NCBI GenBank assembly: GCA_035500455.1
Contig: DATJXG010000085.1
Coordinates: 1-24,590, forward strand
Length of the DNA: 24,590 bases
Reading direction: 5' to 3'
From: DATJXG01 sp035500455
GTDB taxonomy: Bacteria; Acidobacteriota; Terriglobia; Terriglobales; Acidobacteriaceae
The translations under genes and the position numbers were made by a program. Below the pieces are notes generated by a model, which had not been told where the DNA came from, ran no database searches, and saw nothing but the letters and a program-made list of their open reading frames with translations. Of this stretch, positions 7,081 through 15,895 are shown one piece after another. The first letter of the stretch is position 1; each line of letters begins with the position of its first letter.

Positions 7081-7099
7081 CGCAACCCTCGAGGTTGCG
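7081..7099. repeat. hairpin upstream of dnaG
   Basis: CGCAACC and GGTTGCG form a perfect 7-bp stem with a 5-nt loop, flanked by weaker AAGGCC/GGCCTT pairing. It lies about 110 bp before the dnaG start in the presumed leader. It has no T-tract, and its role is unknown. Confidence 0.45.
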
Positions 7100-7211
7100 G
7101 CTGGCCTTGAGGCGCGCCGGCCAGACTCTCGACTTCCACAGCTTCTCCACAACATTCTCCATTCGCTATATTCAATTCAGCCCCGCTCTGGCTGACAATC
7201 TTAAACAGTAC

Positions 7212-9305
7212 ATGGCCAATCCCGGCGACACTGCATACATCGTGAAGCAGCAGGCGGATATCGTCCGCGTAGTGGGCGAATACGTCAAGCTGCGCAAGGC
7301 GGGATCGCAGAATTTTGCCGGGCTGTGCCCGTTTCACGAGGAGAAGACGCCGTCGTTTTCCGTCCACGCCACGCGCCAGTTTTTTCATTGTTTTGGCTGC
7401 GGGGCTTCGGGGGATGTCTTCAGCTTCGTCCAGAAGATCGAGAACATCACCTTCCCTGAAGCCATCCGCGCCGTGGCGCAGAAGCTGGGCATCGAACTGC
7501 CCAAGACCAGCTTCAGCAGCCCCTCCGAGGCCCGCGATGCCAGGCTGCGCACTGCCTTGCTTGACGCCCACGAGCGCGCTTGCGCCTTCTTCCAGGAATG
7601 CATGCGGCGCCCCGAGGGCGCGCGCGCCCGCGAGTACCTCGCCGGACGCGGCCTCGAACCGGAGACGATCAAGCGCTTTCGCATCGGATTCGCCCCCGAT
7701 TCAGGCTTCCTGTTGCGCGATCGCTTGAAGGGGGAGTTCCCAGAAGAAGTGCTGCGCGAGAGCGGACTGTTTTCGTGGAAGGAGGACAATCGTCAGTCGC
7801 CGGTGGTTGGTCGTCAGGAAGGCAGCCCTCAGCTTTCAGCCATCAGCTCTCAGCAGACCGGTGCTCAGCAGGACAGTGCTCAGCCGGTGGGCGGCAGCCG
7901 GGAGACCGACATTCCTCGTTTCGCTCGGAATGACAACGGGGGGGAAGGCGCGGTGCTCGAAGCCAACGGCCAGAAGCCAGCGGCTAGAAGCCAGGAGCCA
8001 GAAGCTGAAGAGCCAGCGACCAACGACCAACGGCCAACGACGGCTTCAGCTATTTATGCAAAATTCCGCAACCGCGTGGTCTTCCCCATCACCAACGAAG
8101 CCGGGCGCATTATCGCATTCACTGGCCGCACCCTTTCTACCGACGAAAAGGCCGGGCCGAAATATCTGAACTCGCCTGAGACCGCGATCTACTCGAAATC
8201 GCGCGTGCTGTTCAATCTCGACCAGGCAAAAGAAGCCATCCGCAAGCTGGATTACGCCATTCTGGTCGAAGGCCAGATGGATTGCATCTCGGTCTTCGCC
8301 GCCGGATTCCATAACGTAATCGCTAGCTCAGGAACTGCTTTCACCGAACTGCAGGCCAAGCTGCTCGGACGTTTCAGCAAGAAGATCGTGGTGAACTTCG
8401 ATCCCGATACCGCCGGCGCGCGCGCCACCGAGCGCACCCTGGGCATGCTGGTGGAAGAAGAATTCCAGATCCAGGTGCTGACGCTCGAACCCGGCTTCGA
8501 TCCTGACCTGTTCATCCGCCGCAAAGGGAAAGACGCCTACGCCGACGCGCTGAAGAATTCCCAGCGCTACTTCGATTACCTCATCGAGCGCGCCCGCGCC
8601 CAGTTCCCGGTGCGCAGCGCGGAGGGCAAAGTGAAAGCCGTGAACTACCTGCTGCCGCACATTCAGCGCGTCCCCAGCCGCATCGTGCGTGACGGCCTGG
8701 CGGGAGAAATCGCGCAGAAGCTGGGCATAGATTCAGCTGTGTTGCGGCAGGAACTCAAGCACGCCGCCGGCGCGCGCTCCACCAGCAGCGTGAAAGCAAC
8801 TGCGGAAGCGCAGGTCACCGATGCCGAGAAAATCCTGATTCGCGCCCTGTCCTCGGCCACCCAAATGCAGACTTCCATCGAGCATCTTTCAGCTCGCGAC
8901 GGCGCCGAAGAAGACTTCGACCCCGCCCGCCAGGCGCAGTACGCCCTAAAGAGTGAGCGTCTTCATATCGGCCTGGCGACCGAATCGCTGATGGAAACTC
9001 TGCTCGAAGCGCCCGCCTCCACCGAGCCAATGGATCTGCCGCTTTCCGAGAGCGACCGCAACCTGCTCGCCGCCATCCTGATGAAGGAAGAGGAGGAACT
9101 GACGCCGGAGCGACTGGAAGGTGCGGTGAAGGCTCTGTTGCGAATTCAGTTCCGCCGCAAGCTGGAGGAGGTGCAGCGGGTATTGCAAAACCCCCGCAAG
9201 CTCGAGCCGGCACAACTACAAGCGCTGCTGCACGAAAAGACACGCCTGAAACGCGCGCTTATGGATCCGGGGCTGATGGAGGGCCAGGCGCCGCCGGCAG
9301 CTTAA
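7212..9305 (+). CDS. dnaG: DNA primase DnaG with an internal repeat-derived segment
   Basis: 697 residues from ATG 7212 (ANPGDTAYIVKQQADIV is the conserved start; upstream frame is not conserved-looking). DnaG synthesises replication primers. The CHC2 zinc motif is C39, H42, C60, C63 (CPFHEEKTPSF ... FHCFGCGASGD). The TOPRIM core has E353 (EGQMD) and D397/D399 (FDPDTAG). The C-terminal third is the DnaB-binding region. Between SGLFSWKED and YAKFRNRVVFPI, normally a short turn, lie about 84 extra residues (about 194-277, nt 7790-8043) of low complexity encoded by repeat DNA. Without this the protein would be about 610 residues, the usual size. All other motifs are intact, so the gene should be functional. 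Confidence 0.93.
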   Translation: MANPGDTAYIVKQQADIVRVVGEYVKLRKAGSQNFAGLCPFHEEKTPSFSVHATRQFFHCFGCGASGDVFSFVQKIENITFPEAIRAVAQKLGIELPKTSFSSPSEARDARLRTALLDAHERACAFFQECMRRPEGARAREYLAGRGLEPETIKRFRIGFAPDSGFLLRDRLKGEFPEEVLRESGLFSWKEDNRQSPVVGRQEGSPQLSAISSQQTGAQQDSAQPVGGSRETDIPRFARNDNGGEGAVLEANGQKPAARSQEPEAEEPATNDQRPTTASAIYAKFRNRVVFPITNEAGRIIAFTGRTLSTDEKAGPKYLNSPETAIYSKSRVLFNLDQAKEAIRKLDYAILVEGQMDCISVFAAGFHNVIASSGTAFTELQAKLLGRFSKKIVVNFDPDTAGARATERTLGMLVEEEFQIQVLTLEPGFDPDLFIRRKGKDAYADALKNSQRYFDYLIERARAQFPVRSAEGKVKAVNYLLPHIQRVPSRIVRDGLAGEIAQKLGIDSAVLRQELKHAAGARSTSSVKATAEAQVTDAEKILIRALSSATQMQTSIEHLSARDGAEEDFDPARQAQYALKSERLHIGLATESLMETLLEAPASTEPMDLPLSESDRNLLAAILMKEEEELTPERLEGAVKALLRIQFRRKLEEVQRVLQNPRKLEPAQLQALLHEKTRLKRALMDPGLMEGQAPPAA
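7790..8043. repeat. repeat cluster inserted in frame in dnaG
   Basis: Three kinds of repetitive DNA lie in series: a CAGCTTTCAGCCATCAGC-type low-complexity stretch (about 7826-7890), an inverted REP-like copy with ATTCCTCGTTTCGCTCGG (7911-7935), and an AGAAGCCAG/CCAACGACCAACG stretch (about 7969-8041). The total length preserves the reading frame and creates no stop. Confidence 0.8.
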
Positions 9306-9348
9306 GGCCTCGGGGGGAATAGTCAGTTCTGAATCGGCCCAGTCTCGC

Positions 9349-11067
9349 TCACTTCCCAACCGCCTTATTCGATTCCACAACCTCCACCGGCAGATCCAGC
9401 GTCCCAATCTTGTTGCTGCCGTCATCCATCACGCCCAGGCGTACAGTGTAGCTTCCGGGTTTGAGCCTCAGTTCCTGGTGGAACGCAATGCCGTTCTTCA
9501 TGAAGTTTTCGTATTTCTGCGACGGCAGGTCCAGTTGCACGGTGTGCGTGGCATTCATCGCCTCCTTCAGCCCCTTGTCCCATGCGACCGTCACGAACTC
9601 CAGCCTGGCATCCTTGCGGTTGCCGATGTTATCGGTGAACGCCAACCCAGCCGCGTCGACAATGCAGTCGATGCGAACATTGGCGTGATTGGCATCGGGC
9701 GGCGATACCTGCGCCCGTAAAGCAATCATGGTGGACTGCGGAGTTGCCGGCTGAATCGCCCTCACCAGATCGGCGCGCTCTTCCTCCTCCGAGGGCCGTT
9801 TTTCAGGCGTGGCAAAATATCCCTGGCGATAGTCGGCTTCGAGGCCAGGCCGGGCGAGCCGAATCTTGATGCGCCGATACCTGGAATTCCACTCCCGGTT
9901 CTGGGGCACGTAGGCGATTGTGTAGTAACGCGAGCCGTTATCGAAGCTGCGCTGCATGGCGAACTTCAGATCATTGGTGTTGTAGTAGGCGCGGCCTCCG
10001 GTCTGTTTTGCCAGCTCATCCATGGAAAGATGGAGGCTCTCCACGTCCATCACCTGGTCGTGAGAAGGGCCGCCTCCCGAGGCCGCGCCTGCCACAAGAG
10101 GAACCAGCCCGCGCACATCGATCGGGTAGATCGACATCTGCGAAGATGAGAGCTTGCCGGCGGTGTCCCGCGTAAGATCGGCGTAACTGTGAAGGTTCGG
10201 AAGCGGGTTCTCTTTGTTGAGCTGTGGGCCGAAATAGACCGGGAACTCTTCCGCGAGCCAGATGACGTTTTTTCTTCCGCGAAAGCCCGAGACAGCCTGG
10301 GCCAGGTCGCGAAAAGCCTGCAGCGTCGCGTACGCCCGGTTCTGGTCGCGGGCCGCCCAATTGTCTTCCATGAATTGCTGCAGCGCGTCGAAAAAGCCCT
10401 GATTGCGCGAGCCTTCCCGCATCAGGGCAAGCTGGTCCTCGTCTTCCTGTCGCTCATCCCGGCTGTCCAGCAATTCCGGGTGGTGGAGGTTAGTTTTCTT
10501 CGCCGCCGCGACCAGGTCTTCTGATTTGGTAGTGAAGCCTGCAATCATCCGCAGCCGGCTTCCCAGTTCAAACAGGGCCAGCTGTTGCCCCGGCGGCAGA
10601 GTCTTCAGCCACGAGAGCATCTGCTCCCGGGCATAGGGCTGGTCCGGAAGCGGCGTGTTCAACGCGTCGAACAGCACAATGTTGATGGAACTGGGCGCCT
10701 GCGAGGAGACGTTGGTGTACTGGTTTGGTGGAAGCTCAGTCTCAGGTTGTGCCGCGCTTTCAGAAGGCGGAACGTGCGATTCAAAGAAAAGAATCCGTTG
10801 TGGTTTGCCATCTTCCAGAAGGGTAAAGTCATCCTGAGTTAACCCGGTGATGGGCTGCCGGTGGGCCCCGGTTACAACGACATCCACAAGCACCAGTCGC
10901 GTTTCAGCGTGGAAGGTACTAACTGGCTTTTCAAAGTTGGAAGGTGGGGTTTCGTCTCTCTTACCGGGTTGCTGGGCAGGAAGCGGGCCAGTTTGTCCGA
11001 CGGCAGCTTCCAGGAAAACGGCAAGAAATAACCAAGTACCGAGTAATCTGGGATTTCGCGACTTCAT
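9349..11067 (-). CDS. VWFA-related acidobacterial secreted protein
   Basis: About 572 residues from ATG 11067; no clear Shine-Dalgarno sequence, but the start directly precedes a signal peptide (MKSRNPRLLGTWLFLAVFLE, cleavage near AVGQ). The segment LVLVDVVVTGAHRQPITGLT, followed by DFTLLEDGKPQRILFFE, is the signature opening of the VWFA-related domain seen mainly in Acidobacteria. A Rossmann-like VWA region follows (NIVLFDALNTP, NVIWLAEEFPVYF, DVRGLVP). The usual MIDAS DxSxS is replaced by DALNT, so metal binding is doubtful. A C-terminal beta-rich domain ends in SYTVRLGVMDDGSNKIG. It is predicted to be periplasmic or cell-surface, of unknown function. It lies downstream of the permease gene on the same strand with a gap of about 230 bp, and is convergent with dnaG. 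Confidence 0.85.
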   Translation of the reverse strand: MKSRNPRLLGTWLFLAVFLEAAVGQTGPLPAQQPGKRDETPPSNFEKPVSTFHAETRLVLVDVVVTGAHRQPITGLTQDDFTLLEDGKPQRILFFESHVPPSESAAQPETELPPNQYTNVSSQAPSSINIVLFDALNTPLPDQPYAREQMLSWLKTLPPGQQLALFELGSRLRMIAGFTTKSEDLVAAAKKTNLHHPELLDSRDERQEDEDQLALMREGSRNQGFFDALQQFMEDNWAARDQNRAYATLQAFRDLAQAVSGFRGRKNVIWLAEEFPVYFGPQLNKENPLPNLHSYADLTRDTAGKLSSSQMSIYPIDVRGLVPLVAGAASGGGPSHDQVMDVESLHLSMDELAKQTGGRAYYNTNDLKFAMQRSFDNGSRYYTIAYVPQNREWNSRYRRIKIRLARPGLEADYRQGYFATPEKRPSEEEERADLVRAIQPATPQSTMIALRAQVSPPDANHANVRIDCIVDAAGLAFTDNIGNRKDARLEFVTVAWDKGLKEAMNATHTVQLDLPSQKYENFMKNGIAFHQELRLKPGSYTVRLGVMDDGSNKIGTLDLPVEVVESNKAVGK

Positions 11068-11295
11068 GGTTAGGAGGAATCCGCGCGATTGATGCGGCGG
11101 GTAACGCACGGTTCAATGGCCTCAGGTGAAAGTCAGTGCGGCACCCTGCCTGATTCCCCTGCCCCGCCCCGCAACATGGGCTTGAGCATCATACTCTGTC
11201 CGTCCAATCCCGTATTCCACGCAGCTCGCTCCAGAGCGGCGTCCAACCGCCAGGAGACTTTTATTGATCGCGCCGCCCGAGCCAGCGCCGGCGCC

Positions 11296-13833
11296 TTACT
11301 CCGTGCGCAGAGCGTTCATCGGCTCGATGCTCGACGCCCGCCGCGCGGGAACGAATCCCGCCACTGCCGCGCACGCTCCCAGCACTACCACGACAGAGGC
11401 CAGGGTCAGCGGATCGTAGGTCAGCACTCCATAGAGCTGCGCGGCCATGAAATGTCCCCCCAGCAGGGCAAGCGGAATTCCAATGGCCAGCCCCACCACG
11501 ATCTGCAACAGCGCGCTGCGCATCACCAGGGCAAGCACGTTGCCGCGGTTGGCGCCCATGGCCATGCGCACGCCGATCTCGCTGGTACGCCGCGCGACGG
11601 AGTATGCAGTCAGGCCGTAAAGCCCCACCGAAGCCAGCGCCAGGGCCAGCAGTCCGAACAGCGTGGTGAGGCGCGCGATCAGGCGCTCCTGGTTGAAATT
11701 ACCCGCCACCTGGTAGTCGAGCGAGTGGAAATCGATCATGGTGAGGTCGGGGTTGAGATTGGTCAGCGTGCGCCGCGCCATGGATTCAAGATCCCGCGGA
11801 TTCCCCCGGAAGCGCAGGGTAATGGAGTTGATGAACAGCGAGCTGCCTTCTGCCGTGGCTGCCCCCGGCTCGGCGATTGCCGAGTTCCTTTGTGTCAGCG
11901 GCCGGAAGTACATCGGGCGCACCTTTCCACGAGCGTCTGAGTACTTGGCATCGGCAACCACCCCAACGATCTCGTAATTGCTGGAATACTTCTGGTCGAA
12001 TGTCCCGAAGTGTTGCCCGATGGGATCCTGGCCGGGGAAGAACTTCTTCACGAACGCCTGATTCACCACCGCAATCATGCGCGAGGTGGCAGTGTCCTGG
12101 TCCGTGATCCCGCGTCCGCGAATCAAGGGCTGGCCGACGGTTTCAAAAAAGCGCGTGCTCACGCGGTCCCACGAAGAAACGTTGTCGCCGGTGGGAGCCG
12201 GCGCGGGGCGGCCCTCCACATACACGCCCTCGCTCCAGTTATTGCCCTCCAGCGTGCTGTAAAGTGCCAGTCCTACACTCTGCACTCCGGGAAGCGCGGA
12301 AAACTGGCGCTCCAGTTCCTGGTTGAATGCGCGGACGTTAGAGATTTTGTAGCCCGCACCCGCCGGATCGATGTGCAGCACGTAGCGGTCAGCGGTGGCG
12401 ATGCCGAAGCTCTGGTGCTCCAGGTTGCGCAGCGTCTTGCTGAGCAGCCCCGCCGCCACCAGCAGCACCAGGGAGAGCGCCGCCTGGCAGATGATCAGGC
12501 TCTTTTGCGGCAGCGCCGAATGGTCGCGGGTGGAGCGGTTTGATCCCCGCAAAGCCTCAATCGGGTTGGAGTGGGAAGTGATCCAGGCCGGCACGATGCC
12601 GAACACAATCCCCGTAATCAAAGACAGCAGGAAGGCAAAGCCGAGCACGATCACGGAAGGATGCGTGTCGATCGCCAGATGCTTGGCGTCGGGAAAGGCG
12701 AGCGCCAGAATCATGCGTGTGCCCGCGTAGGCCAGAAACAGTCCCGCCATCCCGCCGATGCAGCCCAGCACCACGCTTTCGGTCAACATCTGCCGAATCA
12801 GCCGTGCCCGCGCTGCGCCCAATGCCATGCGAATCGAGACTTCCGCCCGGCGGGTGGTCGCCCGCGCCAGCATCAGGTTGGCCACGTTGGCGCAAGCCAC
12901 CAGCAGAACCATGCCCGAAATAATCATCAGCAGGCGCAGGCCGCTGCCCGTTTCCTGTTGCATGTTCTGCACTCCTGCACCGGCCGCTGCCAGAACCACA
13001 TGCTGCTTGGAGATTTGCGTGTCCACTGCGTTGATGTTGTATTCCCGTTGCGTCTTCAGCCAGTTGCGCAGGCTTACCGACAGCTTGGACTGCAGGCCTG
13101 CGGGGTTCACCCCAGGTTTCAGCCGTCCGATCGCGTAAAGCCAATTGGCGGTGGAATTGGCAAGAATGCTGTTTTCCCCTTCCAGGATGGGCTCACTGGC
13201 CAGAGGCACCCAGATTTCCGGCGGGTCGCTGTCGATCCGGTCACCGAAAAACTTAGGCGGCGCGACGCCAACTACGGTAACCGGCCGTCCCTGCATGTAA
13301 AGCGTCGAACCCACGATTGCGCTGTCAGCGGCATAATCGGCCTGCCACGCCTGGTAGCTGAGGACCGCGACCGGCGGCGCTCCCCGAAGATCGTCCGACG
13401 GCAGAAAAGTGCGGCCGGCGAAGGCACCCACGCCGAAGGTCGTAAAGTAATTGCCGGAAACATATTCGGTGCGCTCGGTTCTGGCCGTGCCTCCCTGGCG
13501 GCGAACATTCATGGTGCTGTGTCCGGACTGAAAGGCCGCCAACTGATCGAACTCCGGCGTGGTGTCGCGAAAGTGCCGGTAAAGATCGTAGGAGAAGATG
13601 TCAAAATCGCCGTCGTCGTTCATGAACCCGCCCTCCACGCAGCAATCGTCCCGGTCGCCGATGCGGTAGAGGGTTGCAGGATCGGCCACGGGCAGCGACG
13701 ACAGCAGCACCGCATGCACCAGGGTGAAGATCGCGGTGTTGGCGCCGATGCCCAGGGCGAGGGTGATGACAACCGTGGCCGTAAACCCAGGAAACTTCCG
13801 AAGCTGCCGGAGGGCGAATTTGAAATCTTGCAT
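11296..13833 (-). CDS. MacB/FtsX-like ABC transporter permease (ADOP type)
   Basis: The product is 845 residues. The N-terminus MQDFKFALRQLRKFPGFT leads into a membrane segment (VVITLALGIGANTAIFTLVH), a large periplasmic MacB-PCD domain (about 50-290), three membrane segments (MVLLVACANVANLMLARATT, then VLGCIGGMAGLFLAYAG and beyond), a second periplasmic domain (about 470-690) and a C-terminal FtsX domain (LASVGLYGLTAYSVARRTSEIG, ending RRASSIEPMNALRTE). This duplicated permease without a fused ATPase is the ADOP class, widely expanded in Acidobacteria. It is presumed to act with a separate ATPase in export or envelope signalling; substrate unknown. No ATPase gene is adjacent. Confidence 0.9.
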   Translation of the reverse strand: MQDFKFALRQLRKFPGFTATVVITLALGIGANTAIFTLVHAVLLSSLPVADPATLYRIGDRDDCCVEGGFMNDDGDFDIFSYDLYRHFRDTTPEFDQLAAFQSGHSTMNVRRQGGTARTERTEYVSGNYFTTFGVGAFAGRTFLPSDDLRGAPPVAVLSYQAWQADYAADSAIVGSTLYMQGRPVTVVGVAPPKFFGDRIDSDPPEIWVPLASEPILEGENSILANSTANWLYAIGRLKPGVNPAGLQSKLSVSLRNWLKTQREYNINAVDTQISKQHVVLAAAGAGVQNMQQETGSGLRLLMIISGMVLLVACANVANLMLARATTRRAEVSIRMALGAARARLIRQMLTESVVLGCIGGMAGLFLAYAGTRMILALAFPDAKHLAIDTHPSVIVLGFAFLLSLITGIVFGIVPAWITSHSNPIEALRGSNRSTRDHSALPQKSLIICQAALSLVLLVAAGLLSKTLRNLEHQSFGIATADRYVLHIDPAGAGYKISNVRAFNQELERQFSALPGVQSVGLALYSTLEGNNWSEGVYVEGRPAPAPTGDNVSSWDRVSTRFFETVGQPLIRGRGITDQDTATSRMIAVVNQAFVKKFFPGQDPIGQHFGTFDQKYSSNYEIVGVVADAKYSDARGKVRPMYFRPLTQRNSAIAEPGAATAEGSSLFINSITLRFRGNPRDLESMARRTLTNLNPDLTMIDFHSLDYQVAGNFNQERLIARLTTLFGLLALALASVGLYGLTAYSVARRTSEIGVRMAMGANRGNVLALVMRSALLQIVVGLAIGIPLALLGGHFMAAQLYGVLTYDPLTLASVVVVLGACAAVAGFVPARRASSIEPMNALRTE

Positions 13834-14026
13834 GCGGAGATCCCCCGTGGAAGATACGCAAGCATACGGCCAGCGCTCTGATTTGATAAATACCGCTTCT
13901 TCCGGGAGTTAGAGGAACCAGCGAAGCCCGCCCGGCTGCCTATGTGTCCACTTTAGAGATGCGGTGCCCGGAAATGGACAACGCTGGGAAGTCCGGCTCG
14001 GCGCAACCCGGCTGCAGCGACGGAAA

Positions 14027-15799
14027 TCAGGCTCGGTCGGGAGGCGTGAACACGCGATTTTTCGCACTTACCTTCGCCGGCTCCCTGAACACCATCTGCC
14101 ACGGCGTGGACCGCATCGCTGTTTGCTCGGCAATAGCGCGCAGCTCAACCTGCTGCGGCTGGTCAGGAAACTCGGCGGGGATATAGTTCCCCTTCATCGC
14201 GGCGAGGGGAACATCGAAAGGTGAACCCGCCGCCATCGGCGCCTGCCTGAGAGAACTTCCCTGCAACTCATTCAGCGAATACAGCTCATTGAAATAGCCG
14301 GGATTCACCTCGGCAGCAGCCCCCAGCAGCCACGGCCCATACCAAAACGCCTGCCGGCCGCCCTCAAGTTTTTCCTCGCGCAGCTTCATCGCATACTTCA
14401 CCGTCACCGTATCTCCCGTCTTCACTCCCGCAAGGCGATTCCCAGGAATCAAAGATCCATTGCGCCGAATCGCAACATCCTCCGCCCACCCGGGCTGCCG
14501 CACCCTGAGACCCTGGCCGCCGCCCTTATGCACTTCGAGTGAAACCGAACCGTCGGTGGCGAGAGCCGACGCCGCCCGCAGTTCGAAATCTCCCCCTGAA
14601 ATCGAGCCATCCAGCGGCAGATCATAAAGAACATCCCCGCCATGTTCCCGGAAGATGTTCCGCGCAACATCCGGAAACGCCCGCATTCCGTGCAGCGTGC
14701 AGCACCACCACGCTCGGACTTCCATCAGCCGGGGAACCCCGTGCTCATCCAGCACGCCGTGGCCGAAGTCCCCGGTTGCGAACTGGTTCATCCCGAACTC
14801 ATTAAAGATGGTGCGCTCCGCGACCTCCAGATACTTCGCTTCGCCGGTGGCGCGCCACAGTTGCAGGTTCAGCCGCAGCCAGTCGCACTCCGCGCAGCCC
14901 TCCGTCCGCTTCCTGTTGGGCGACCACGCCTCCGGCACTCCGCCGGTAATGAGCGTATCGCCCGAATCCATCACATCCCGCCAGCTGGCCTCCACCAGAT
15001 GCAGATAACGCGCCTCGCCGGTAGCGTTGTAGAGATCAACCGTCCCCCGCAAACTCGAGAGGTACCCGTGAACATGGTCAGCCGGCCGCCTCACCATGCG
15101 CTCCGCAATGGCCCCGCACAGATCGCGATACCGCTCATCCCGCGTAGCCGCATACAACCCCGCCAGCCCTTCGGTCTGCTGCGTCCAGCAGATGTAGCTG
15201 GAAGCGAAGTGCGAGGCTCCGAACTCTTCCTCCATGGCGCGCGCGTTATACTTCGGCCCCAGCCGCAGCAGAAAATCGCCCAGCTTTCGCGCCGCCGCCA
15301 GCGCGGCCTCGTTGTGCGTGAGGCTGTAATACTCCACCAACCCGGCGAGCAGCCGCCCATTGCCCCACAGCAGCGCCAGGTCGTCATCGTTGGGATCGTC
15401 GAAGTGAAAATCTTTCCCGAAGTATCCCTCGGGATGCTGCAGCGCGACGGTGCGGCGCACCACTTCATCGAGATGCGCAAACCTGTCTCCAAACACCGCC
15501 GTCGCCGTTGCCAGCGCCCCGATCCACCGTCCCGAAACATCTCCCGAGAACTGCGTAAAGCGCCGCGGCCCCGTCCCGGTAACGTCTTCCAGGATGAAGT
15601 CCACGGTGTAGGCAGGCGCAGTCCCCTCGATCACGCGGTCACGCGTAAGCCGGTAGCGATCCATTAGCGGCGCATTCCCCACCCCCGCCGGAACGCGACC
15701 TCTCACACTCTTACCGCTGACCTCAGTCGTCCCCCTGGCTCCCGCGGCCCCCGCGCCCAAAGCCAACGCCGCGCCCGTAAGAAAATCTCGTCTCTTCAT
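14027..15799 (-). CDS. GH127/DUF1680-type glycoside hydrolase, Tat-exported
   Basis: About 590 residues from ATG 15799, which opens a Tat signal (MKRRDFLTGAALALGAG). The frame upstream runs through a repeat hairpin and is not used. An alpha/alpha-barrel region is rich in aromatic and helical repeats (GYFGKDFHFDD, LLWGNGRLLAGL). The metal/thiol site expected for beta-L-arabinofuranosidases of GH127 is present: E300-x-C302 (TEGCAEC) and C366-C367 (WWCCTLHG), where a zinc-bound Cys serves as nucleophile. A beta-sandwich C-terminal domain follows (VSLEVHKGGG, GLRVRQPGW). It probably cleaves arabinofuranosides or a related plant or microbial sugar in the periplasm; substrate is not certain. It is the second gene after the amidohydrolase and likely co-transcribed. 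Confidence 0.82.
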   Translation of the reverse strand: MKRRDFLTGAALALGAGAAGARGTTEVSGKSVRGRVPAGVGNAPLMDRYRLTRDRVIEGTAPAYTVDFILEDVTGTGPRRFTQFSGDVSGRWIGALATATAVFGDRFAHLDEVVRRTVALQHPEGYFGKDFHFDDPNDDDLALLWGNGRLLAGLVEYYSLTHNEAALAAARKLGDFLLRLGPKYNARAMEEEFGASHFASSYICWTQQTEGLAGLYAATRDERYRDLCGAIAERMVRRPADHVHGYLSSLRGTVDLYNATGEARYLHLVEASWRDVMDSGDTLITGGVPEAWSPNRKRTEGCAECDWLRLNLQLWRATGEAKYLEVAERTIFNEFGMNQFATGDFGHGVLDEHGVPRLMEVRAWWCCTLHGMRAFPDVARNIFREHGGDVLYDLPLDGSISGGDFELRAASALATDGSVSLEVHKGGGQGLRVRQPGWAEDVAIRRNGSLIPGNRLAGVKTGDTVTVKYAMKLREEKLEGGRQAFWYGPWLLGAAAEVNPGYFNELYSLNELQGSSLRQAPMAAGSPFDVPLAAMKGNYIPAEFPDQPQQVELRAIAEQTAMRSTPWQMVFREPAKVSAKNRVFTPPDRA

Positions 15800-15814
15800 G
15801 ATTTTCGCCGGTTC

Positions 15815-15878
15815 CTTTGCGTTCTTTGCGCTCTTTGCGGTTAAGTGATTTACCGCAAAGATCGCAAAGAACGCAAAG
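15815..15878. repeat. 27-bp inverted repeat between amidohydrolase and GH127 genes
   Basis: Arms 15815-15841 and 15852-15878 are complementary over 27 bases with one mismatch, separated by 10 bases. Each arm is built from repeated GCAAAG/CTTTGC units. In the minus-strand mRNA the hairpin overlaps AAGGA, the only Shine-Dalgarno candidate for the GH127 start at 15799. Confidence 0.85.
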
Positions 15879-15895
15879 AACAAAAATAAAAAGAC

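Noticed and set aside
12571..13881. 436-codon plus-strand frame opposite the ADOP permease
   Set aside because: Low-complexity basic translation with no recognisable family; the minus-strand permease explains the codon pattern.
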